A stretch of 64,000 bases of DNA from the NCBI GenBank assembly GCA_015232555.1, contig JADFZJ010000004.1:38492-102491 (forward strand). The letters are read 5' to 3'. The translations under genes and the position numbers were made by a program. The first letter of the stretch is position 1. Each line of letters starts with the position of its first letter. A model generated the notes under the pieces. It was not told the DNA's origin and made no database searches. It saw only the letters and a program-made list of their open reading frames with translations. The stretch comes from Desulfamplus sp. GTDB lineage: Bacteria; Desulfobacterota; Desulfobacteria; Desulfobacterales; Desulfobacteraceae. This document shows positions 55,553 to 64,000 of the stretch, one piece after another.

Positions 55553-58500
55553 ATGAACAAAAAAATTCTGCATCGAGTATTTGAACATATAGCTGAAAAC
55601 TTTTCAGATAGAATTGCCGTAGAAGAGGCATACAAAGAAGAACAACAAGGAAACCAGCAACGAACTATCACGTATAGAGAACTTAATGCTGGAGCCAATA
55701 AAATTGCACATGCACTCGAAGAAATTGGAGTTAAAGAGGACGTTGTTGTGGGTTTGTCTCTGCCAGGAGGCATTGATTACATTATCGCAACTCTTGCAGT
55801 TTTGAAGGTGGGCGGTGTTTTTATGCCTTTAGATGCAGATGCACCTCCTAAACGATTGGAATTTATGCTCAGAAAAACAGAGCCTCATATTATCATAAAC
55901 AGAGATAAATCATTCACAATACTACGTGAAAATAAATCCCTACTAAATAAAAATAAATCACTAACCACAATAAATAGAGAAGGTTCTTCAACCGTAAATC
56001 TTGAAACAGATAAATTTTCAGATGAAAATCTTGAATTTACGCCAGACCCGCAATCAGCCAATTACATCATATTTACATCAGGCTCAACTGGAGAGCCAAA
56101 GGCAATTTTAGGAAAACATGTCTCTTTAAGCCACTTTATCCATTGGGAAATTAGTACCTTTGGATTAGATGAAAATGTGAGAGCAAGCCTGTTTGCTCCA
56201 ACTACGTTTGATGTCTCTTTCCGCGATATATTTGTTCCTCTTCTGTGCGGAGGAACAGTCTGTATTCCACAGCTTGACACCATGAGAAACACGCCCCGTT
56301 TAGTAGATTGGCTGGAGAGTTCACGCATTACTCTTGTCCACTGCGTTCCAACAATGTTTCGTCTGATTCGCAAAGAGCTAAAATCACGTAAAGCTGTATA
56401 TGAGTTATCTAAAACTAAAGAGAAGGCTCATAAAGATGTAGATAACGAGTATAAATCTACAGATAGCTATTACAACCCATTGCCAGAGATGCAAAATATT
56501 CTGCTTGCTGGAGAAGCTCTTTATGGTTCAGATGTTATTGAATTGATGGATTTAGTAGGGGAGCGTATAAAACTTACCAACCTTTATGGACCATCAGAGA
56601 CAACGCTTGCAAAAATCTATTATCGTATAAAAGATAAGCCAGTTGAACCCAATCGTATTATTCCATTAGGAGAGCCGATAAGCAACACAGCAATATTGAT
56701 ATTAAAAGATAATCGGCTTTGCAAGGTTGGTGAAATTGGAGAGATTCATATCAAAACGCCTTTTTGCAGCCACGGATATTATAAAGAGCGTGAACTTACT
56801 GCTCAATCTTTTATAGAAAATCCCCTAACAACTGAGCAGGATATTATCTATAAAACTGGTGACTTAGGGCGATATCTCCCTGATCATCAAGTTGAATTTA
56901 TCGGACGACTTGACAGTCAAGTAAAAATAAATGGTATTCGTATTGAGTTATCAGAAATTGAGAGCCATCTTTTTGCCCATAAAGCTATTGAACGCCCTGT
57001 GGTTGTGGCTCATGCTGCGGCTGAACACGAAAGCAAGTTAGTCTGTTACTACACGTTAAAAGAAAATGTTCAATCACTAAAAGAGCGTGATTCTGTAAAT
57101 TCTATGAAGCGTGATGATACAGATAACGATTCTAAGCTTGTTGAAAATATAGATGTCAATCCAGCTTCACTGCGTGCATATTTAGCCGACTTTCTACCAT
57201 CTTATATGATTCCATCATTTTTTGTCCGTTTGAATGAGTTTCCGCTCAACTTAAACGGCAAGATAGACCGCCGCCGTCTGCCAAAGCCGGAAGATTTGCT
57301 TTATGACCGAATCCCTTACGCTCCTCCTGCTGATGAACAAGAGAGAAAACTTGCAGCAATATTCAGCGAGGTTCTTGGTATTGATAAAGTTGGAGTCAAC
57401 ACTCCGTTTTTTGATTTAGGCGGAAATTCTTTAAATGCAATCAGAATAATATCACGTATTTTTGCTGAATTTAGAGTTGAGATTGCAATACGTGATTTTT
57501 TTGAGAATCCATCAATAGGTCAGCTTTCACGTCTTTTAGATGATAGCAGTAAAACAAATGTTAATAAAACCAAAGATATTAGTGCCAGCGATAACAGCTT
57601 TCTGACCATTCAACCTGTTCCTTTGGCTGAAAATTATCCGGTCTCTCATGCTCAAAGAAGAATTTGGATTTTAGAAAAACTTGATCCAAATTTTATTGCC
57701 TACAATATCCCTGGTGCATATCTGATAGAGGGAGAGCTTGATATTCCAAGGCTTAAAGCAGCATTTCTATCTGTTATTAATCGACATGAATCTTTGCGTA
57801 CAACTTTTATTGCAGTTGACGGAAATCCTCGTCAGGTGATTCACGATAAAACTGCGTTTGATTTAAAGGTATTTGTTGTAGATGATGGTGATAGTGATGG
57901 TCGTGGTGATGTTGGTGGTGTAACTTCCTCTCAATCAATTACTCAGCAAATGGATCGCGTAAAAGAGTTTGTTGCCTTAGACGCTGTAACTCCTTTTGAT
58001 TTAGAAAACGGACCTCTTATCCGTGGATCTATTTTCAAAACAGCTCAAGGATATGTAATAGCAATAAATATCCATCATATTATCAGCGATGCAATCTCTA
58101 TGGATATTTTAATTAATGAGCTTCTCACTTTTTACCACGCTTCAATTATTGGAAAATCTAACCCTCTTGCTCCTCTTTCAATCAACTACAAAGATTACGT
58201 AGTTTGGAGTTTGGCTCAAGAGCAGGAAGAAAAGATGAAAGCTGCAAAAGAGTATTGGCACTCATGTTTATCAGGAGAGCTGCCTCTGCTCAATCTGCCT
58301 CTTGATGCCACTCGTCCTGCAATACAAACATCTTCTGGCAGCCATATCCAATTTGAAATAGCCCCTTCAATTTATAATAGACTCAACCGTTTTGGTCAGG
58401 CTAATCGAGCATCTCTATTTATGGTTCTTACAGCTTTAATCAAAATTCTTTTATACAGATACAGCGGTCAGGAAGATATTGTTATAGGCACTCCGATTAC

Positions 58501-61500
58501 CATGCGAAACCATTCCCAATTGGAAAATCAGATTGGATTGTATATAAACCTTTTGACATTAAGAGATCATATTAACGAAACAGACAGTTTTACTGATGTT
58601 CTTGCAAAAGTGAAGGAGACCTGCACAGCGTCATTTGAACATAAAATATATCCTTTTGACAGATTGGTTGGAGAGCTTGTGCTTGATAGAGATTTGACCC
58701 GTGCACCTGTTTTTGATGTCGTAGTTGTACTGCATATCCGCGAACTCGATGAACAGTCTGCATTATTGAATCTTAAGGCTTCGCCAATCTCTTTTGCGAA
58801 TCCAACTTCTAAATATGATCTAACTTTTAGTTTTACTGCGGACTCTGAAAGTATAGAAGTTGAGATAGAGTATAACAGCGATCTGTTTAAAGAGACGACA
58901 ATTAAAAGATTAATTAACCATTTTAATATGTTGACTGAAAATGCACTTGATAATCCTTTAAAAACTATCTCTGCTTTAAATATTCTTTCTCAAGACGAAC
59001 GAAAACTCATATTAGACGATTTTAACTCACATACACGTCCGTTTCCAGACGACAAAACCTTATCTGATCTGTTTGAATTGCAGGTTAGAAAAACTCCTAA
59101 TAACACTGCTCTTATTTATCACGATATCAGTTTAAGCTATTATCAGCTAAATAGCCGTGCAAATGGTGTTGCCCGATATTTAAGAGAAGAGTGCAACATT
59201 GTCCCTGATATGCCTGTAGCGGTTCTATTAGAGCGTGGTGTTGCTATGATTGAGTCTTTGCTTGGAATATTAAAGGCTGGCGGCACATACTTACCATTAG
59301 ACCCTGAATCTCCATTTAAAAGAGTTGAGTATATTTTTAAAGACAGTCGTGCAAAAATATTAATCTGTAGCTCTTCAACTCTTGAAATTGCTGATACTCG
59401 CAATCCTGAGTATCTTATCAATATAGATGAGATTGATTTTTCACCACAAGATAATCTTGGTCCAGCCGCACGCCCTTTTGATCTTGCCTACATTATCTAC
59501 ACCTCTGGCTCAACAGGTGCACCAAAAGGTGTAATGGTTGAACATCGCGGGTTTATAAATATGATATTTGCTCAGATTGAAGGGTTTGGAGTTAATGAAG
59601 ATGACAGAGTGCTTCAATTTGCATCATCAGTCTTTGATGCCTCTTTATCTGAAATTTTTATGGCTCTTTTAAGCGGTGCTGCGTTAGTGGTGATTGATAA
59701 AAATCAGATTGAACATCACTTACGTTTTTTAGAATATTTATCTCGTAACTCAGTAAGTGTGACTATTTTACCACCTGTTTATCTAAATACTCTTGAACAC
59801 AACCATCTGCCAACAATCAAAACACTTATAACGGCAGGAGAGCCTGCAATTAAAGATGATGCTCTATTTTACAGCCGTATAAAGAACTATTTTAATGCGT
59901 ATGGTCCTACTGAAACATCTGTCTGTGCAACTTTTCATAAAGTTGATTCAAGCCGTAATTATGGTGATATAATTCCAATCGGACCGCCCATAGCAAACTC
60001 ATCTATCTATATTCTTGATAAACATTTTAATCCTGTTCCAATAGGCATTGCAGGGGAACTTTATTTTGCAGGAGTTGGTGTGGCACGCGGATATATCGGC
60101 AGAGATGATTTGACCCGCGAAAAATTTATTCCCAACCCTTTTAACAGTAGGAAAAGGCTCTGTCTTGGTAGTGATAGGCTCTATCGTATTGGAGATATCG
60201 GACGTTGGCTTCCAACAGGCGATATTGAGTTTTTAGGCAGAACCGATGATCAGGTAAAAATTAGAGGTTTTCGTATTGAGCTTGGTGAGATAGAGGCAGC
60301 TTTAAAGACTTTTCCAGGAGTAACCAATGCACTTGTTCAACTTTGGAAAGATGCAAACGGCATGGAGCGTTTGTGTGGATATCTTGTTATCTCTAATCCC
60401 CCTTCAACTGAAGAGATTATAAATTTTATATCTAAACTGCTGCCTAATTACATGATTCCCACTTTTTTTGTCTTTCTTGATAAATTTCCTATTAATATAA
60501 ACGGCAAGATTGATAAAAAGCTGCTTCCTCAGCCGCAGATAGAGTCAGTTAAAACAGATATCGGTCAGATTGAGCCGCGGAATCTTGAAGAGGAGCTTCT
60601 TGTACGAGTTTGGAAAAAGATTTTAGGAGTTCAACATATAACTATTTTTGATAACTATTTTTATTTAGGCGGCGATTCGATAAAAGCGATTCAGATGGTA
60701 TCTTTTCTTGCCCATGAAAATCATGTGGTTGAGGTGCGTGAGATTTTCCAAAATCCAACCATATCAGATTTGGCACGTTACATACGTCCAGCAAAGATTG
60801 TAGTTGAACAATCTCCAGTTACTGGCGTTGTGCCATTAACTCCTATTCAAGAGTGGTTTTTTGCCCATCATAAAACATCACGCAACCATTTTAATCAGGC
60901 ACAGTTGATATTATCTTCAGAGCTTATGAACCCTGATGCTCTTAAAAAAGCTTTAATTGCGGTTCAAAATCACCATGATTCGTTGCGTATGACTTACACT
61001 TTTATTGATGAAAAAAAGAGTGTTTTTAACGCTAATATAAACGTAAATCAAAGCTCTCTCAACAAAGCAAATATAGAAAAGATAATTCAAGAGAATCAAG
61101 ATATTAATTTTCCCGTTGATTTTGAGTTTGTTGACTTAACTAATGTTGATTTAATTAATACTCTAAATCCTTTAGATGCTTCAGCTTCAATTGATGATTT
61201 ATCTCAGCTTGATAAGTTATCTAAGATAATTGATAGTGTTCAATCAAGCATGGATTTGACAAAAGGTCCGCTTATGAAATCCCGCCTTATCCGTATGCCA
61301 GATGGGGACAGATTACTGTTAGTGCTTCATCATCTGATAGTTGACGGAGTATCATGGCGGATTCTTGCTGAAGATATCCATACAGCTTACAGTCAGATTA
61401 AAGCGGGTGTACAAGCCAGCCTGCCGCCAAAAACTCATAGTTTTAAAACATGGGCAGAGAAAATCAGACAATTTGCGTTAGATTCCACATTTGAGTCAAA

Positions 61501-62512
61501 CAGTAAAGTTAATTCAGATAGCTGCTTTAATTCAGAGAGTAACTTTAAGCCTGATACTAAACTTGAGTTAAAACTTAAAGATGAGATAGATTATTGGGAG
61601 CGAGTGGAAAATTATAAGGTTACAGCTTTACCTTTTAGTTGCGGCGATTCTGAGATTCAAATTAAAATTGCTTCTAACGGTCAGGTTTATCAACGTGATA
61701 CAGAGACATTAAACATCACGCTTGATGCAGAACATACAGAGCAGTTGCTTGGCACAGCCCACCAGAGTTTACGAACCCAAACAAACGATATTTTACTGAC
61801 AGCCCTTGCACGAGCTTTGTCAGCGTGGCACGGTCAGTCCGCTACACGAATCATGTTGGAAGGTCATGGAAGAGAGGAAATTTTTAAAGATATTGATATA
61901 AACCGTACTGTTGGCTGGTTCACAACTATATATCCTCTGGTGCTGGAATTTCCTGAAAATAATGATGATATCTCCTATCAGGTCAAACATATAAAAGAGA
62001 CATTACGTAAAATTCCAAATAATGGTTTTGGTTATGGAATATTGCGTTATTTGACAAGCAAAAATCTAAATGCAATAAGTAATAAGTCTGACCCAATAAA
62101 CGGCAATCTAAATGTAAGTAAAAATATAAATGCAGTAAATATCTTGTCTTGCTCTTCTGTTCCAGCTATAAGTTTCAACTACTTAGGGCGTTTTGACACT
62201 GATATTGCACAAGGTTTTTCAATTGCTCCTGAAAGTTCAGGTCAGTGCATAGGTTCAGATGTCGAGATAACGCAAGATATCGATATTAACGCCATTGTAA
62301 CAGAAAAAGGGTTAGAGATATCTTTGACTTACAACAGAAAAGCTCTGACAAAAGATTCAATGCAAAATCTTTTAGAAAAATTTAAATTAGAGTTAGAAAT
62401 TGTAATTGAGTATCTCATTAATAAAGCAGAAACAAGCCTCACCCCAAGCGATATTGATTTTGACGGACTGGGCATTGATGAGTTGGATAAAGTTCTTGAT
62501 AGTATTGGGTAA
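55553..62512 (+). CDS. NRPS: A-PCP-C-A-PCP-E
   Basis: This 2319-aa protein carries two peptide modules. It starts with an A domain and no C (A1 about 1-580; TSGSTGEPKA at about 174). A1's pocket reads D220-V-R-H-L-A-L-L-A by PheA alignment, which I cannot assign. PCP1 (GGNSL, Ser626) is followed by an L-L type condensation domain (about 690-1130, HHIISDA from His841). A2 (about 1165-1660, YTSGSTGAPKG) has pocket D1362-A-S-I-I-A-A-V-C, close to aromatic codes, so Phe or Tyr is likely. PCP2 (GGDSI, Ser1709) and an epimerisation domain (about 1760-2250, HHLIVDG from His1926, RTVGWFT) end the protein, with a short acidic tail. The C domain needed before A1 probably comes from the end of the 2907-aa synthetase. 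GGAGAG precedes the ATG. Its first 500 codons were recently duplicated at 62531. Confidence 0.94.
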   Translation: MNKKILHRVFEHIAENFSDRIAVEEAYKEEQQGNQQRTITYRELNAGANKIAHALEEIGVKEDVVVGLSLPGGIDYIIATLAVLKVGGVFMPLDADAPPKRLEFMLRKTEPHIIINRDKSFTILRENKSLLNKNKSLTTINREGSSTVNLETDKFSDENLEFTPDPQSANYIIFTSGSTGEPKAILGKHVSLSHFIHWEISTFGLDENVRASLFAPTTFDVSFRDIFVPLLCGGTVCIPQLDTMRNTPRLVDWLESSRITLVHCVPTMFRLIRKELKSRKAVYELSKTKEKAHKDVDNEYKSTDSYYNPLPEMQNILLAGEALYGSDVIELMDLVGERIKLTNLYGPSETTLAKIYYRIKDKPVEPNRIIPLGEPISNTAILILKDNRLCKVGEIGEIHIKTPFCSHGYYKERELTAQSFIENPLTTEQDIIYKTGDLGRYLPDHQVEFIGRLDSQVKINGIRIELSEIESHLFAHKAIERPVVVAHAAAEHESKLVCYYTLKENVQSLKERDSVNSMKRDDTDNDSKLVENIDVNPASLRAYLADFLPSYMIPSFFVRLNEFPLNLNGKIDRRRLPKPEDLLYDRIPYAPPADEQERKLAAIFSEVLGIDKVGVNTPFFDLGGNSLNAIRIISRIFAEFRVEIAIRDFFENPSIGQLSRLLDDSSKTNVNKTKDISASDNSFLTIQPVPLAENYPVSHAQRRIWILEKLDPNFIAYNIPGAYLIEGELDIPRLKAAFLSVINRHESLRTTFIAVDGNPRQVIHDKTAFDLKVFVVDDGDSDGRGDVGGVTSSQSITQQMDRVKEFVALDAVTPFDLENGPLIRGSIFKTAQGYVIAINIHHIISDAISMDILINELLTFYHASIIGKSNPLAPLSINYKDYVVWSLAQEQEEKMKAAKEYWHSCLSGELPLLNLPLDATRPAIQTSSGSHIQFEIAPSIYNRLNRFGQANRASLFMVLTALIKILLYRYSGQEDIVIGTPITMRNHSQLENQIGLYINLLTLRDHINETDSFTDVLAKVKETCTASFEHKIYPFDRLVGELVLDRDLTRAPVFDVVVVLHIRELDEQSALLNLKASPISFANPTSKYDLTFSFTADSESIEVEIEYNSDLFKETTIKRLINHFNMLTENALDNPLKTISALNILSQDERKLILDDFNSHTRPFPDDKTLSDLFELQVRKTPNNTALIYHDISLSYYQLNSRANGVARYLREECNIVPDMPVAVLLERGVAMIESLLGILKAGGTYLPLDPESPFKRVEYIFKDSRAKILICSSSTLEIADTRNPEYLINIDEIDFSPQDNLGPAARPFDLAYIIYTSGSTGAPKGVMVEHRGFINMIFAQIEGFGVNEDDRVLQFASSVFDASLSEIFMALLSGAALVVIDKNQIEHHLRFLEYLSRNSVSVTILPPVYLNTLEHNHLPTIKTLITAGEPAIKDDALFYSRIKNYFNAYGPTETSVCATFHKVDSSRNYGDIIPIGPPIANSSIYILDKHFNPVPIGIAGELYFAGVGVARGYIGRDDLTREKFIPNPFNSRKRLCLGSDRLYRIGDIGRWLPTGDIEFLGRTDDQVKIRGFRIELGEIEAALKTFPGVTNALVQLWKDANGMERLCGYLVISNPPSTEEIINFISKLLPNYMIPTFFVFLDKFPININGKIDKKLLPQPQIESVKTDIGQIEPRNLEEELLVRVWKKILGVQHITIFDNYFYLGGDSIKAIQMVSFLAHENHVVEVREIFQNPTISDLARYIRPAKIVVEQSPVTGVVPLTPIQEWFFAHHKTSRNHFNQAQLILSSELMNPDALKKALIAVQNHHDSLRMTYTFIDEKKSVFNANINVNQSSLNKANIEKIIQENQDINFPVDFEFVDLTNVDLINTLNPLDASASIDDLSQLDKLSKIIDSVQSSMDLTKGPLMKSRLIRMPDGDRLLLVLHHLIVDGVSWRILAEDIHTAYSQIKAGVQASLPPKTHSFKTWAEKIRQFALDSTFESNSKVNSDSCFNSESNFKPDTKLELKLKDEIDYWERVENYKVTALPFSCGDSEIQIKIASNGQVYQRDTETLNITLDAEHTEQLLGTAHQSLRTQTNDILLTALARALSAWHGQSATRIMLEGHGREEIFKDIDINRTVGWFTTIYPLVLEFPENNDDISYQVKHIKETLRKIPNNGFGYGILRYLTSKNLNAISNKSDPINGNLNVSKNINAVNILSCSSVPAISFNYLGRFDTDIAQGFSIAPESSGQCIGSDVEITQDIDINAIVTEKGLEISLTYNRKALTKDSMQNLLEKFKLELEIVIEYLINKAETSLTPSDIDFDGLGIDELDKVLDSIG

Positions 62513-62530
62513 AACATTTTGGAGAAAAAA

Positions 62531-64000
62531 ATGAACAAAAAAATTCTGCATCAAGTATTTGAACATATAGCTGAAAACTTTTCAGATAGAATTGCCGTAG
62601 AAGAGGCATACAAAGAAGAACAACAAGGAAAACAGCAACGCACCATCACGTATAGAGAGCTTAATGCTGGAGCCAATAAAATCGCACATGCACTCCAAGA
62701 AATTGGAGTTAAAGAGGGCGTTGTTGTTGGTTTGTCTCTGCCAGCAGGCATTGATTACATTATCGCAACTCTTGCAGTTTTGAAGGCGGGCGGGGTTTTT
62801 ATGCCGTTAGATGCAGATGCGCCTCCTAAACGATTGGAATTTATGCTGAAAAAAACAGAGCCTCATATAATTTTAAATAAGGAGAGTTTAGCCAAAATAG
62901 TTTCAGATACAGATAAATTTTCAGATGCAAATCTTGAAATTACGCCAGACCCGCAATCAGCAAATTATATTATATTTACATCTGGCTCAACTGGAGAACC
63001 AAAGGCAATTTTAGGACGGCATGTCTCTTTAAGCCACTTTATTCATTGGGAAATTAGTACCTTTGGATTAGATGAAAATGTGAGAGCAAGCCTGTTTGCC
63101 CCAACTACGTTTGATGTCTCTTTTCGTGATATTTTTGTTCCTCTTCTGTGCGGAGGAACAGTCTGTATTCCAGAGCTTGACACCATGAGGAACACTCCAC
63201 GTTTAGTAGATTGGATGGAAAATTCACGCATTACGCTTGTCCACTGTGTTCCAACAATGTTCCGTCTGATTCGCAAGGAGCTAAAATCACGTAAAGCTAT
63301 AAATATCGATTACAACCCATTACCAGAACTACAGAATATTTTGCTTGCTGGTGAGGCTCTATATGGTTCTGATGTCATTGAGTGGATGGATTTAGTAGAA
63401 GAGCGTATAAAACTTACCAACCTTTATGGACCATCAGAGACAACGCTTGCAAAAATCCATTATCGTATAAAAGATAAGCCACTTGAACCCAATCGTATTA
63501 TTCCATTAGGAGAGCCGATAAGCAACACAGCAATCCTGATATTAAAAGATAATCGTCTCTGCAAGGTGGGAGAAATTGGTGAGATTCATATCAAAACGCC
63601 TTTTTGCAGCCACGGATATTATAAAGAGCCTGAACTTACTGCCCAATCTTTTATACAAAATCCACTAACTGCCGACTCTGATATTATCTATAAAACTGGA
63701 GACTTAGGGCGTTATCTCCCTGATCATCAAGTTGAATTTATCGGACGGCTTGACAGTCAGGTTAAAATAAATGGTATTCGTATTGAGTTATCAGAAATTG
63801 AGAGCCATCTTTTTGCACATAAAGCTATTGAACGCCCTGTGGTTGTGGCTCATGCTTTGGCTGAACACGAAAGCAAGTTAGTCTGTTACTACACGTTAAA
63901 AGAGAGTGTTCAGTCACGAAAAGAGAATGCTCAATTACTAAAAGAGCGTGATTCTATAAATTCTATGAAGCGTGATAACACAGATAACCATTCTGAGTCT
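62531..64000 (+). CDS. NRPS, partial at right edge: begins with an A domain copied from the previous gene
   Basis: Starting 18 bases after the previous stop, with GGAGAA before the ATG, 490 codons are open to the window edge. They form one A domain without an upstream C: TSGSTGEPKA (about 154), pocket start Asp195, and the same D-V-R-H-L-A-L-L-A pocket as the paralogue. Nucleotide identity with 55553-57130 is very high outside three variable low-complexity spots, and even the leader matches. It should activate the same substrate. Later domains lie outside the window. Confidence 0.92.
   Translation, partial: MNKKILHQVFEHIAENFSDRIAVEEAYKEEQQGKQQRTITYRELNAGANKIAHALQEIGVKEGVVVGLSLPAGIDYIIATLAVLKAGGVFMPLDADAPPKRLEFMLKKTEPHIILNKESLAKIVSDTDKFSDANLEITPDPQSANYIIFTSGSTGEPKAILGRHVSLSHFIHWEISTFGLDENVRASLFAPTTFDVSFRDIFVPLLCGGTVCIPELDTMRNTPRLVDWMENSRITLVHCVPTMFRLIRKELKSRKAINIDYNPLPELQNILLAGEALYGSDVIEWMDLVEERIKLTNLYGPSETTLAKIHYRIKDKPLEPNRIIPLGEPISNTAILILKDNRLCKVGEIGEIHIKTPFCSHGYYKEPELTAQSFIQNPLTADSDIIYKTGDLGRYLPDHQVEFIGRLDSQVKINGIRIELSEIESHLFAHKAIERPVVVAHALAEHESKLVCYYTLKESVQSRKENAQLLKERDSINSMKRDNTDNHSES

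Overview
The window comes from a low-GC Gram-negative bacterium. Supporting signs are an exported beta-barrel-type protein, a textbook sigma-54 promoter, a sigma-54 response regulator, NhaD and DASS transporters, and very large modular synthases. A Desulfobacterota (deltaproteobacterial) host would fit, but there is no rRNA or housekeeping marker to prove it. No tRNA, rRNA, CRISPR array or transposase gene was seen.

Region 1 (1-9 kb) is ordinary chromosome. A minus-strand set encodes a CBS-domain protein, a DASS-family anion/Na+ symporter, an NhaD Na+/H+ antiporter and a membrane histidine kinase. The kinase gene has a near-perfect -24/-12 promoter (2062-2078), and the start of one more gene is cut by the left edge. 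A plus-strand left-handed beta-helix protein and a minus-strand NtrC-type regulator follow. The regulator's receiver has Ala where the phospho-accepting Asp should be.

Region 2 (9.2 kb to the right edge) is a hybrid polyketide/non-ribosomal peptide cluster, all on the plus strand and running off the window. It opens with a type II thioesterase, an outer-membrane-type protein and a DUF697 membrane protein. Then come four PKS proteins, with a sulfotransferase and a diguanylate cyclase between them. Next are a split SbnA / acyl-CoA-ligase-like / SbnB cassette for 2,3-diaminopropionate (Dap), a 2907-aa ACP-aminotransferase-C-A-PCP-E-C protein, an N6-adenine methyltransferase plus restriction endonuclease pair, a glutamine-dependent asparagine synthetase, a 2319-aa A-PCP-C-A-PCP-E NRPS, and the first 490 codons of a second NRPS whose A domain is a recent copy of the previous one.

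A likely assembly logic (inference) is as follows. An AT-ACP loads a starter, and three DH-KR modules build a conjugated polyene-like chain. A KS-AT protein makes a beta-keto extension on the ACP of the next protein, and the adjacent aminotransferase converts this to a beta-amine. The peptide part then adds a diamino acid (acidic A-domain pocket, Dap supplied by SbnA/SbnB), an unassigned residue and an aromatic-type residue, with two epimerisations. Oddities include tandem KS domains with a dead AT, missing extender ATs, and two NRPS proteins that both begin with near-identical A domains and could compete for one upstream C domain.

The cluster is also peppered with 28-bp palindromes, one of them read through inside a PKS gene. 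REP-like elements sit inside two synthase genes, and in-frame 15- and 24-base tandem repeats lie in linkers and even within catalytic domains. This suggests ongoing repeat-driven remodelling of the megasynthases.
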